Assembly: GCA_015055785.1 (NCBI GenBank)
Contig: SVHQ01000039.1
Location: 1 to 11,569 of the forward strand
Direction: 5' to 3'
From: Clostridiales bacterium
GTDB taxonomy: Bacteria; Bacillota_A; Clostridia; Christensenellales; Borkfalkiaceae
DNA length: 11,569 bases
The notes beneath the pieces are model-generated. The model was not told the origin of the DNA and ran no database searches. It saw only the letters and a program-made list of their open reading frames with translations. How positions within the stretch are numbered: the stretch's first letter is position 1; the number at the start of each line of letters is the position of its first letter. Made by a program: the position numbers and the translations under genes. Of this stretch, positions 1 through 8,211 are shown in pieces.

Positions 1-387
1 TTCGGTGATTTCCGTGTTTTCTACCGTGTACTTCTGCGTGCCTACCGTTACACCGTCCGCAACGAAGGTCACTGTATATTCAATCGCCGTATACACTGCA
101 TTTACCGTTACGTTACCGTCCAACTCGTACGTTGCCCATGCGCCCGTATAACCTGCCTTTGTAGGAACGGTAGGTTCGGTAATACTTTCCGCGCCTTCTT
201 CGTATGTAACCGTCTGCACCGTCGTTCCGTCTGCAACGAAAGTCACAGTATACGTTTCCGGTACAGAGGGGCTCGAAGATTCGGGCGGGGTCGAAGTTTC
301 ACCGCCAAATATCGCGCAGGACGTTGCCATACCAAGCATACCAAACGCCATTAAGGTTGCTAAAAATAATGTCCATTTCTTCTTCAT
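1..387 (-). CDS. Lipoprotein with InlB/Flg_new-type repeats (5' part, truncated by window edge)
   Basis: The reading frame is open from an ATG at 387 to base 1 (129 codons, no stop), so the C-terminal part lies outside the window. A GGGAG ribosome site lies just upstream. The protein starts MKKKW, has a hydrophobic stretch and then Cys24 in ATSC, a plausible lipobox, followed by a Ser/Pro/Thr-rich linker to about residue 44. From residue 46 there is a repeat of about 58 residues beginning YTVTFVADGTTV and ending VTVNAVYT. A second copy starts at about residue 104 with YTVTFVADGVTV. This pattern resembles the InlB B-repeat/Listeria-Bacteroides repeat (Flg_new) found in Gram-positive surface proteins. 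It is probably an exported, membrane-anchored surface protein; any catalytic or binding domain would be in the missing part. It lies 135 bp beyond the sugar operon on the same strand, so co-transcription is possible but not shown. Confidence 0.85.
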   Translation of the reverse strand, partial: MKKKWTLFLATLMAFGMLGMATSCAIFGGETSTPPESSSPSVPETYTVTFVADGTTVQTVTYEEGAESITEPTVPTKAGYTGAWATYELDGNVTVNAVYTAIEYTVTFVADGVTVGTQKYTVENTEITE

Positions 388-522
388 GTTTTTTCTCCCT
401 TGAAGATTTTTTTATTTTTTTGAAAAACACTTTTCGTCTTTCATATTTACATTTTTCTATTTCCCCTCTGCCGACCGTTGGACGTTTCTTTTTCCAAACG
501 GCCGACCGATTCGGAAAAAAGA
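388..522 (-). other. Intergenic gap with an imperfect stem-loop
   Basis: This is the largest gap between leftward genes. Bases 470-481 can pair with 494-506 around a 12-nt loop, with one bulged base. Two of the pairs are G-U in the minus-strand RNA but A-C or C-A mismatches in the plus-strand RNA, so the structure fits the minus transcript better. No T-run follows it in the minus direction, so it is not a standard intrinsic terminator. It could be a weak terminator, a processing site or an mRNA-stabilising structure that separates the operon from the downstream lipoprotein gene. No clear promoter was found in the gap. Confidence 0.35.
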
Positions 523-2085
523 TTAATAAGGTATTACGTAAGTTGCCTCCCCGGGTTTATGTTTTAAGGTCAACTTACCGCCCTTTTCCAGCTTGACTAT
601 CGATCTTTCGCCTTTTACAAATTTCACCACGTGGGTGTACTCTTCGTCAAAGGTAAGTACGGTCGTCTGATACGCTTTACTTCCCTTATTGGCGGGATCG
701 ACGACGTTTTGAACCATATACATATAGTTCTGCTTTTCATCGTCATATAATTCCGTAACTAAAGCCACTTCTTTGTTGATACCTACTTCCTTCAACGCTG
801 TGAATTTCGCCGTATCCAAAGTCCGAAGCGCGTGCATCGAATTAAAGACCGTCGGCGTCTTCATATATACCTTACTGGTGGTATAGTCGAAATTCAAGAT
901 CGTGGGAGCGAGTTTTTGTTCCTCCGCCATAATCTTTTTCATCCAGTGGTAGATATTCGTCTTTTCACCGTACCACGTAAGGAACGAGTTTCCGTCAATG
1001 AAATGCTCGGTATTGTTGTCCGATTTTGTCCAGTAGGTGAAATAAGACATCTGCTTGATGCCGAAGCCCACCGACATATTGTTCAGCCAGTACAGATCCG
1101 CCTCAGAAAGTCTCCTCGGATTAGACTGGCCGTCCGTCTGCCCATATGTCTGAGAAACAAAATAGAATTCCGCATTATATTCCTTTGCGAGCTTTGAAAC
1201 CAGCTGCATGCCGAGGATATAATAGTTATCGACCGAATCCGCGCTCTTTAATGGATACTGATCGTACTGAATATAGTCCGCGCCCGTAGCTTCCATGAAC
1301 ATACGGATATATTTTTCATAACGGAAAAATTTTTTCTCTTCCAGAGTCATTCCATCGCCTTCGTCTTCCTCCAAAGGCGGACAGAGCTTGTCAAGAAGAC
1401 CGACACTCATTGCTGAAGAAATAGGGTTGAGGTTGTACTGAATAAAGCAATCGGGGTTAACGCGTTTGATTGAGCGATATACTTCTCCGTAGTTTGTCGC
1501 GTGGTAGAAGAAGGGTTCGTCGCCGAGCATAACTCCGTAAAAAGCCTCGTGGTCTTTATAAGGCGCCATATACTCTGCAATCTTTGCGTCAAGCTCTGCT
1601 TCTGTAGCAAACTGCTTCCCCTCTCCGATCAGCCCCGCCTCATCTAAAATCGTGCCGTCTTTGATCTTTTCCTCGATCTGTTCCTCCGTTCCGAAACTGG
1701 GTTTGGAAAGCGCTTGTATCCGCGTATCCAAAACAATTACTTTGTCCATTCCCGCTTCCACAGCCATGTCTAACGCCTTTTTTGTCTCGCTTGTTTCATA
1801 ATCTTGACCGTAATACGCGGCTACGGCTTGTGGGAAATAAATCGTCATTCCCGCGTTCTTGTATTCTTTGATCCGTTCTACCGTACGAAAATCCTCTCCT
1901 GCGGTATATTTTACGTTATCGATATACCAAGTCCCGTCGGACGCCGCAGAATAGCCGTAAAAATCGTATTGCAGTGTTGAATCGGAATAATCGGGAGCCT
2001 CTGCTTCTTCCTTGCCGCAACCGCCAAAAGAAACAGAAACAACAGAAATCATAGATAATAAAATCGCTAAAAATTTCTTTTTCAT
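523..2085 (-). CDS. Secreted lipoprotein paralogue of the TIM-barrel, glycoside hydrolase-like enzyme
   Basis: A 520-aa protein starting MKKKFLAILL. An in-frame ATG 6 nt earlier (2091) is only 1 nt from the GGAG ribosome site, while the ATG at 2085 has a normal 7-nt spacing, so I chose 2085. The ribosome site overlaps the stop codon of the 947-aa gene. A hydrophobic signal segment ends at FGGC (Cys23), giving an exported lipoprotein. The rest aligns over its length with the 472-aa protein at 4946-6364. Shared blocks are YGYS..DG.W.ID near the N terminus, EDFRTVE, SETK, DTRI, GLIGEGK.FA.EAELD, GDEPF (Asp189-Glu190), GAD.I..D.YP (Asp275), SYFTYWTK (347-354) and GEKT. This looks like an (alpha/beta)8 barrel of glycoside hydrolase type followed by a C-terminal beta domain, with Glu190 a candidate catalytic acid. 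Relative to its paralogue it has an extra segment at about 128-150 and an acidic insertion at about 238-250. Substrate and family are unknown. Confidence 0.85.
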   Translation of the reverse strand: MKKKFLAILLSMISVVSVSFGGCGKEEAEAPDYSDSTLQYDFYGYSAASDGTWYIDNVKYTAGEDFRTVERIKEYKNAGMTIYFPQAVAAYYGQDYETSETKKALDMAVEAGMDKVIVLDTRIQALSKPSFGTEEQIEEKIKDGTILDEAGLIGEGKQFATEAELDAKIAEYMAPYKDHEAFYGVMLGDEPFFYHATNYGEVYRSIKRVNPDCFIQYNLNPISSAMSVGLLDKLCPPLEEDEGDGMTLEEKKFFRYEKYIRMFMEATGADYIQYDQYPLKSADSVDNYYILGMQLVSKLAKEYNAEFYFVSQTYGQTDGQSNPRRLSEADLYWLNNMSVGFGIKQMSYFTYWTKSDNNTEHFIDGNSFLTWYGEKTNIYHWMKKIMAEEQKLAPTILNFDYTTSKVYMKTPTVFNSMHALRTLDTAKFTALKEVGINKEVALVTELYDDEKQNYMYMVQNVVDPANKGSKAYQTTVLTFDEEYTHVVKFVKGERSIVKLEKGGKLTLKHKPGEATYVIPY

Positions 2086-2097
2086 CTTCATTCTCCT

Positions 2098-4941
2098 TTA
2101 TGCACCCAACACCTCGGCAACCTTGTCGATTACGTTGATATCGCTAACGTTTTCATACACGGCGTAAACCTTATCCAACGTAATCGCCGTATTGTATCTG
2201 CCGTACATCACAATATTACCGCTGATATAATCCGCCGTTATCCAACTTCCCCCGAAGACCTGCGTGTATTCCCAAACTGTCTCAGCCGTATCCAAATTGA
2301 TCAACAGAATTTCCAATTCTATCCTGCCTACGATCGCATTCTTAATCCCGATTACGTATCTGTAACGCACGCCGTCCTCTAATCCGTTAATGGAAATAGG
2401 CGCGCTATCATCAGGGCTACCAAAATGCCCCAATCTTCCGTCCGCATCAGGGCGAGTATATTCCATCTTGTTGGGCCCAAGGAATGTAACACGACTACCG
2501 TCATAATTGCTGATCGATTCGCCGTTGCGCTCTACCATACCCGTATGCACGTAAATACCCGCCAAGCCGTCAACAATCGACGATGTAACGTCCTTTGCAA
2601 AGAAACAAAGCTGAGGAATATTTTTACCTGTAAAATCTACAACCACATAGGTACCCGTACCGTAATTCCCATTGTATGCGATATACGGAACATCATCGTT
2701 TTTGATATTATCCCAGTAGCCTTCGTAGATACCGCCGTTTAATGTTGCACGCATATCCGCCGTAATCGACTGATAACCGTATGCCGTCATATTGTTTTGT
2801 GTCATAAACGCCTGCGCATCGTCCGCTAACATAGCTTGTTGATTGTCTATAATCAATGCAATATCGTCAATATATACGCATTCGTCCTTTGCAAAGGGGG
2901 CATCACCCGATAACGCAATCGCCAACGAGTAATTTCCTGAACGATAGGTTTCATAATTTTTCATACATAAATCACGCGAAACCGTCAAAGTCGTCCACAT
3001 CATTGCAGAAATAGAGCCTGTATAATCCTTTTTAAGTGTTTTACTTTCTGGATAGGACAGATTGAAATCCACCGCTTTCTCCGAATAAACCTTGAAAGTG
3101 ATACCCTGTACCTTTCTTGAAAGGAATACGAACTCCATAAAGCTCTTCGAAAGGTATACAGTAATTTTACCGTCTTTACCTGTCTTCGTGTAATATTGAA
3201 TACTTTGGCTACCTTCGGTAACATAATTGACGTCGGTGTTTATCTTCACCCCGTTGTCCCCGAACGCCATAATCGCTCCCTCGTTTTCAAGGAAGTCCTC
3301 CGCTAACGGGTTTTCCAGATCATACAGAACGCGAACGGTAACCGAGCTTCCTCGTATATCATCCTGACGAGGATCGAAGAACAAGCGATACGTGCCGCTC
3401 TTGGTGTATCGGAAACTGCCGTCCGCCGCAATCTCTACGAGCTCGCCATCGGGATCGGTTACCTTAAACTCATAATCCGTCAAGGGTATATTGATATAAT
3501 CCGCCATGTTAGCCGTACTGTTCAGCTCGTAATTTGCTTTATAGTTATCCTTAAATTCCGCCGCCTCGTCCAACTCGTAAATATCGTCAATACCCGTAAT
3601 CGGCAGATAAACTTTGTCAAATTCCGTTTTAAGACCGTATCTTCCGTATAAAACGATACTCCCCTTGAAATAATCAACCAAATTAAGATACGTATTCCCC
3701 TTTCCGTCGTCGCCCGCGCCGCCGCTAAAATACGTGCCGATCGCTTTTGTCAAATCAAACACTCTTTCGCCCGTTGTCAGGTTGACCAACAAAATACGCG
3801 CAGTAATCGAGTTTACTCTTGCGTTCTCAATACCGATTATATACCGATACGAATCGCCGTCATTTAAGAGATTATATCCCATAGGACAAGGCTCCGCCAA
3901 TGATCCAAGCGCCAACATTCTGCCGCGATTGTCAAATTCTGCATAGCTTGCCTTGTTCGGTCCAAAAATCGTCAAACGACTTGCGTCTAATTCAGACCAT
4001 AATTTCCCACTGTTCAAGCTGGTACCGTTAGAGAACAAAATACCATTCTTACCGTCAGTGAAACTGGACGTTGCCCCATCGCAAAAGAAAGCAACCTGCG
4101 GAAGATTTTTACCTGTAAAATCTACCATGGCATACGTATTTGCACCGTAACCGTCGCTCCCCGCTACTCCGTTAAATGCAATGTAAGGCACATTGTCATA
4201 TAAAAAGTTGTTGTTATAATACCCTGCATCTAAGGATACTTTACCATCGGGCGATACAAACGTATGATCATGAACGGTAATACCGTTTTCTGTCATCCAC
4301 TCCTGCGCGCCGTCCGCAAGTATCTGCCGAGCTCGTACACTGATTTTTTGATCCGCAAACAGCTCTTGCCCGTCCTTCGTTCTAATCGCAAATGTAAAAA
4401 TGTGGTCGCCTTCATTTTCAAAGGTATAAGAGGACTGTTCCGCCACGTCCGTTTTTACGCCGTCATGCTGTACCGATTTCACAAAGAAATCGTAATCGTA
4501 ATACGAGTTCACCAAAAGGTTAAGATTTCTCTTAAACAGATTGAATTCCATCGTTTCACCTGCACGGTAAACGAGCGTTGGACGAGAATATTGCCACGTC
4601 ACCGTGGGAACAACCACCGAAATCTTTGTGGAAATCGTTCCCTTGAGTTTCCCCGAATTTACCGTATACGTCAACGTATAACGGCCAGGCTTATCCGTGG
4701 TCCATTGTCCCAACATTTTTAAATCGCGCTCCATACCCGTTTCGTCAAATGTCAAAATCGCCGTATAGTCGTCGGTCAAATTCGGATCGATATATTCATC
4801 AAGCATGATCGGTTCGCCGAGCACCACTTCTTCTAAGTATCCCTCATTGAACATAAGTTCCGATTTAGACGAACAAGACGCTGCCAACGCCATGACAATA
4901 AAGGTCATACACGCCAACAATGTCAACAAAATTTTTTTCAT
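2098..4941 (-). CDS. Large multidomain lipoprotein with a duplicated ~230-residue domain
   Basis: A 947-aa protein with an AGGAG ribosome site 7 nt before the ATG, overlapping the TGA of the upstream gene. The signal peptide ends at AASC (Cys23), so it should be anchored on the outer membrane face. Residues 34-110 and 112-205 look like Ig-like beta domains. Residues about 208-448 and 705-928 are two copies of one domain, sharing LAD.AQ..MT, DVPYIA.NG, VDFTGKN.PQ, FGPNK or LGPNK, YRY.IGI.NA, the segment LLVNL or LLINL, and YGRY followed several residues later by DKVY. Between them are an Ig-like segment (about 484-540) and a jelly-roll-like module (about 545-700) ending in CVYIDDIALI, which resembles carbohydrate-binding domains. 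No catalytic motif was recognised. Its place between the two enzyme paralogues suggests a glycan-binding surface protein. The family is not recognised and the domain boundaries are estimates by eye. Confidence 0.85.
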   Translation of the reverse strand: MKKILLTLLACMTFIVMALAASCSSKSELMFNEGYLEEVVLGEPIMLDEYIDPNLTDDYTAILTFDETGMERDLKMLGQWTTDKPGRYTLTYTVNSGKLKGTISTKISVVVPTVTWQYSRPTLVYRAGETMEFNLFKRNLNLLVNSYYDYDFFVKSVQHDGVKTDVAEQSSYTFENEGDHIFTFAIRTKDGQELFADQKISVRARQILADGAQEWMTENGITVHDHTFVSPDGKVSLDAGYYNNNFLYDNVPYIAFNGVAGSDGYGANTYAMVDFTGKNLPQVAFFCDGATSSFTDGKNGILFSNGTSLNSGKLWSELDASRLTIFGPNKASYAEFDNRGRMLALGSLAEPCPMGYNLLNDGDSYRYIIGIENARVNSITARILLVNLTTGERVFDLTKAIGTYFSGGAGDDGKGNTYLNLVDYFKGSIVLYGRYGLKTEFDKVYLPITGIDDIYELDEAAEFKDNYKANYELNSTANMADYINIPLTDYEFKVTDPDGELVEIAADGSFRYTKSGTYRLFFDPRQDDIRGSSVTVRVLYDLENPLAEDFLENEGAIMAFGDNGVKINTDVNYVTEGSQSIQYYTKTGKDGKITVYLSKSFMEFVFLSRKVQGITFKVYSEKAVDFNLSYPESKTLKKDYTGSISAMMWTTLTVSRDLCMKNYETYRSGNYSLAIALSGDAPFAKDECVYIDDIALIIDNQQAMLADDAQAFMTQNNMTAYGYQSITADMRATLNGGIYEGYWDNIKNDDVPYIAYNGNYGTGTYVVVDFTGKNIPQLCFFAKDVTSSIVDGLAGIYVHTGMVERNGESISNYDGSRVTFLGPNKMEYTRPDADGRLGHFGSPDDSAPISINGLEDGVRYRYVIGIKNAIVGRIELEILLINLDTAETVWEYTQVFGGSWITADYISGNIVMYGRYNTAITLDKVYAVYENVSDINVIDKVAEVLGA

Positions 4942-4945
4942 GCCG

Positions 4946-6364
4946 TCACTCCTTATAAGGTAATATTATAATTCCGTCGCTGCAATACAGCTTGATTTCC
5001 AGTTTGCCGTTTTCCAAAGCAACGGTTTGCCATTTTCCATTTTGGTAAACATCAACAACATTATATTTTTTATCGAAGGTCAATACCGTAAGCTGTTTTT
5101 CCTTCTTATATTTCTTTTTGTATCGTTGAATATCCGTCGTATTGACGGCGCAATACATATACTGTTTTTTCTTTTTATCGTATAGCTCCGAAATCAATAC
5201 AATCTCTTTATCCGTCTTAACGTCCGTAATTTCGGACAATTCGCCACCGCGCGCCATTTCCAAGTACGTCGGCGTAGTACAGAAAGGAGTTTTCACGAAA
5301 AATGCGTTCGCTCGATACTCGAACTCCCACAAAAGCGGAGCAAGCGCCGTAATCTCTCTATTGATCTTCTGTACATGATAATACGTCCTGGTCTTTTCGC
5401 CGCTGCGATTCATCATCGCCTTGCCGTCAGGGAAAAATTCCCCATCCGTTCGGTTCACCTGCTTGGTCCAGTAAGTAAAGTAGGAATACTGCTTTACGCC
5501 AAAACTTATCAAAACATTCTTTTGATATTGCAACTCAAGCTCGTTGGGCATTCTATGATAAATCTTGCCGAGGCTGTTCGTCGCAAAGGATTGCATAACG
5601 ATATGCATTTCCTTGCCGTATTTTTTACATATCCTTGCTACGCACTCCAAACCAGCAAAATAGTATCTGCCGATATGCGCTTTATCGGGGGATTTATAGA
5701 AAGGATAGGTATCCATCATAATATGATCCGCCCCCGATTCCTCCAAAAACATAGTCAAATAATTTTCATAGCACTCAATCATATTCTTGCCCAAAGGAGG
5801 ACAAATTTGATAGGCTAATCCAGGAACAATCAACGGATTCAAATTACAATGTACAAAAACGCCGCTATCCACTCTTGCAATGGATCTGAACAGTTCGCCA
5901 ACGGTTTTCAAATACGGCCAAAACGGCTCGTCGCGGAGCTGCACGCCGTAAAATCCTTTTTGGTGACGGTAATCCTTGATACAATTTCCAATGAAATCGT
6001 CCAATTCCGCCTCGGAAGCAAACTTTTTACCCTCGCCGATTAAACCGCCCTCAATCAAGGACAAATCGAAAATACGCGTATCCACGAGAATGATCTTATC
6101 CAAGCCCGCCTCTACTGCGCGTTCCATAACAAGTTTCGTTTCGCTGTTTTCCCAGCCGTCGCCGTGATAAGGCGCCGTATGTTGTAAAAACAAAACGTTA
6201 AACCCACAATCTTTGTATTCTTTATACTTCTCAACCGTTCGGAAATCTTCCGTAGTATAGATCGTATCGTCTATTCTCCACTGTCCGTCGGGCGGAGGAG
6301 AATATCCGTAAATAGGAAATTCCCTTCCCGAATTTTCCTCAAAATATTTTTGATAAACGCTCAT
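4946..6364 (-). CDS. Cytoplasmic TIM-barrel, glycoside hydrolase-like protein
   Basis: A 472-aa protein with no signal peptide or membrane segment, so it is predicted to be cytoplasmic. Its ATG overlaps the stop of the upstream permease gene (TAATG), pointing to translational coupling; the ribosome site (AAAGG or a G-run further upstream) is not ideal. Key motifs are YGYSPPPDGQW (19-29), EDFRTVEKYKEY (39-50), DTRI (95-98), RDEPF (144-148), GAD.I..D.YP (211-221), SYFTYWTK (294-301) and GEKT (322-325). A C-terminal beta-rich part has EIVLISELYD (387-396) and ends IIILPYKE. This layout resembles clan GH-A type hydrolases, in which the Glu of a motif such as DEP at the end of a barrel strand is often the acid/base; that role for Glu146 is inferred. 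It is paralogous to the lipoprotein at 523-2085, without the latter's insertions. It probably acts on the sugar brought in by the adjacent transporter. No GH family number can be assigned from sequence reading alone. Confidence 0.85.
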   Translation of the reverse strand: MSVYQKYFEENSGREFPIYGYSPPPDGQWRIDDTIYTTEDFRTVEKYKEYKDCGFNVLFLQHTAPYHGDGWENSETKLVMERAVEAGLDKIILVDTRIFDLSLIEGGLIGEGKKFASEAELDDFIGNCIKDYRHQKGFYGVQLRDEPFWPYLKTVGELFRSIARVDSGVFVHCNLNPLIVPGLAYQICPPLGKNMIECYENYLTMFLEESGADHIMMDTYPFYKSPDKAHIGRYYFAGLECVARICKKYGKEMHIVMQSFATNSLGKIYHRMPNELELQYQKNVLISFGVKQYSYFTYWTKQVNRTDGEFFPDGKAMMNRSGEKTRTYYHVQKINREITALAPLLWEFEYRANAFFVKTPFCTTPTYLEMARGGELSEITDVKTDKEIVLISELYDKKKKQYMYCAVNTTDIQRYKKKYKKEKQLTVLTFDKKYNVVDVYQNGKWQTVALENGKLEIKLYCSDGIIILPYKE

Positions 6365-7251
6365 TAGCCTTTTAAGCCCCCTGTCGTCATATTATTCAAA
6401 ATAAGATTCTGAGAGCAAGTATAAAGAACAATTACCGGAATGGAGGAAATTACCGCCGCCGCAAAGTAAATCGGCATAGAATCTTTTACAAGGAACGTAC
6501 TGTCCTTGAACAAATACATACCATATGCCAAGTTGGGATAATCACGCATATAAAGCATGGAAATAGAGTAGTTATTCCAAACCGCCGTCGCTTGCGTAAT
6601 CGCGATTGCAACAATACAAGGCGTAACCTGCGGAAGAATAATTTTAAGCAAAATTACCAGATTATTAGCACCGTCCATCTTTGCAGACTCTGAATAAGAA
6701 CCGCTAACACCCTTAAAATATCCGTAAAGTACGATAAAGGCAAAATCGAAACCGCCTGCCCACATCAACCAAATCGTAGCGGGATTATTGACCATATTCA
6801 AGCCTACCGCCAACTTGTATGCAGCAGGTCCTGCACCGATAATAGGGATCGTATTCGCGAAAATAACGACTGCATACAGGAATTTGCTTCCAGGAAAACG
6901 AAACCTGGCTAACGCATACGCCAACATGGTACTAGATGCAACGTTTACAAACACGTTAACAACCAAAATCCACAAAGAATTAAACAGCATGTCGAAATAT
7001 TTGAATGGCTCGCCGCCGGAAAGAGGCACTGCCTGAAATTCCGTAAATACGTCAAGATAATGCCCAAATAACCATTCCTTAGGTAAAGACAAACTGTCGG
7101 TTGCATATTCTTTCATCGATTTTAACGAATTCAATATCGCCCACAAAAGCGGATACAGATACGCAAAAGCGAAAATGGTAAACATTACAAAGAAACAAAC
7201 GTAAATAACCTTTTCAACAACAGGAACGTTTTTGAATTTTAATTTTGTCAT
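6364..7251 (-). CDS. Carbohydrate ABC transporter permease, MalG/LplC-like
   Basis: A 295-aa membrane protein of the binding-protein-dependent transport inner-membrane family (BPD_transp_1). About six hydrophobic segments are visible, at roughly 14-36, 90-114, 124-143, 159-178, 210-225 and 261-285. The cytoplasmic EAA loop, which contacts the ATPase, runs from ESAKMDGA (188-195) to IILPQ (204-208), matching the family pattern of E-[AS]-A, a glycine and a closing LP. The length and the C-terminal position of the loop are typical of MalG-type sugar permeases. A GGAGG ribosome site lies 6 nt before the ATG, inside the end of the upstream permease gene, with a 1-nt gap between the genes. It should form a heterodimer with the product of 7253-8209. 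The imported substrate cannot be read from the sequence. Confidence 0.95.
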   Translation of the reverse strand: MTKLKFKNVPVVEKVIYVCFFVMFTIFAFAYLYPLLWAILNSLKSMKEYATDSLSLPKEWLFGHYLDVFTEFQAVPLSGGEPFKYFDMLFNSLWILVVNVFVNVASSTMLAYALARFRFPGSKFLYAVVIFANTIPIIGAGPAAYKLAVGLNMVNNPATIWLMWAGGFDFAFIVLYGYFKGVSGSYSESAKMDGANNLVILLKIILPQVTPCIVAIAITQATAVWNNYSISMLYMRDYPNLAYGMYLFKDSTFLVKDSMPIYFAAAVISSIPVIVLYTCSQNLILNNMTTGGLKG

Positions 7252-7252
7252 A

Positions 7253-8209
7253 TTAAACCTCCACGTTCTCCGATGCTTTTTCCAACGCCCATTTACCGAT
7301 CAACACAATAGGCAATGTCATGATTGTCAACACAAAGCCGAGAGCCGCAGGATAACCATATCCGGTCGAACCCGTACCCGTGGACAATCTGTACGTGAGG
7401 TTAAACAACTGGAACCCGATTGTAGAGGTTTCATAACCGCCCGTTCCATCCGTGAACAGCCATACGTTGTAGTCGCAAGTAAAGATGCTACAAAGCGCAA
7501 ACGTAAGCAACGTACAAATCGTGGACCAAATACAAGGAATCGCTATCTTGAACATCTGGGTAAAGAAACCCGCGCCGTCTAATTCAGCCGACTCGAAAAG
7601 CTCGTCGGGTACACGTGTGTAAGCCCCTGTGAGCACGGCGTTGTTCCCCACGATACCCATAATCGACCTTACCAAAAGTAACGTAACAAACGCTGTGTCC
7701 TCGTGTCTTAATAATCCGTTCTTCTGCGCGCCAAAAGGTAAATCAACGCCTAACGACAGCAACATTTTGGTAATAGGTCCTGAATAAGCTACCATTTCCT
7801 TAATGAGCAACGTCCAAATAATCGCGCCCATCAAGCCAGGGATATAGTATATAACTCTGAACACATAATGACCAGCAATTTTTTTCGTCAATACATATGT
7901 CGTAATGAGCGTCATCGGAAAAATCAACCCTTCTCCAACTATCCATAATGTAAACGAGCGCAACAAAGATTCTCCAAGGTTAATCCCGAGCATATCTACC
8001 TCGGTAAAACCTTGGTACACCATCTCAAAGTTGACCCATGTAAACTCGCCCAAGCCGTTTTGGAAAGCAAGCGCAATGGACGAAGCGTTGACGTAAAACC
8101 AAAAGATCAAGAACTGTACAACAGGAAAAAGAACAAGCAGATAAACAAATAGAAAATCTCTTCGTTCTAATCTTGAATAATTTTTCTTGATTTTATCTAA
8201 CAATTTCAT
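7253..8209 (-). CDS. Carbohydrate ABC transporter permease, MalF/LplB/UgpA-like
   Basis: A 318-aa integral membrane permease of the BPD_transp_1 family, and the first permease gene of the operon. It begins with a short basic N terminus (MKLLDKIKKNYSRLERR), then a hydrophobic segment at about 20-40, with others near 85-107, 117-137, 171-193, 225-244 and 290-306. The EAA loop is at 206-225 (ESAELDGAGFF then KIAIP), as in MalF/UgpA/LplB-type sugar permeases. The ATG lies 2 nt after the stop of the binding-protein gene. Its ribosome site is weak (GAAG or a more distant AGGG), so translational coupling to the binding-protein gene is likely. It is expected to pair with the 295-aa permease. No ATP-binding subunit is encoded in the window. 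Confidence 0.95.
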   Translation of the reverse strand: MKLLDKIKKNYSRLERRDFLFVYLLVLFPVVQFLIFWFYVNASSIALAFQNGLGEFTWVNFEMVYQGFTEVDMLGINLGESLLRSFTLWIVGEGLIFPMTLITTYVLTKKIAGHYVFRVIYYIPGLMGAIIWTLLIKEMVAYSGPITKMLLSLGVDLPFGAQKNGLLRHEDTAFVTLLLVRSIMGIVGNNAVLTGAYTRVPDELFESAELDGAGFFTQMFKIAIPCIWSTICTLLTFALCSIFTCDYNVWLFTDGTGGYETSTIGFQLFNLTYRLSTGTGSTGYGYPAALGFVLTIMTLPIVLIGKWALEKASENVEV

Positions 8210-8211
8210 AA

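Noticed and set aside
324..596. 90-codon open frame on the + strand
   Set aside because: It lies opposite the lipoprotein start, the gap hairpin and the end of the enzyme gene, has no ribosome site, and its composition is not protein-like.
4264..4722. 152-codon open frame on the + strand
   Set aside because: It is fully antisense to the 947-aa lipoprotein gene, whose domains and ribosome site are convincing; it is rich in Arg/His/Ile as expected of a shadow frame.
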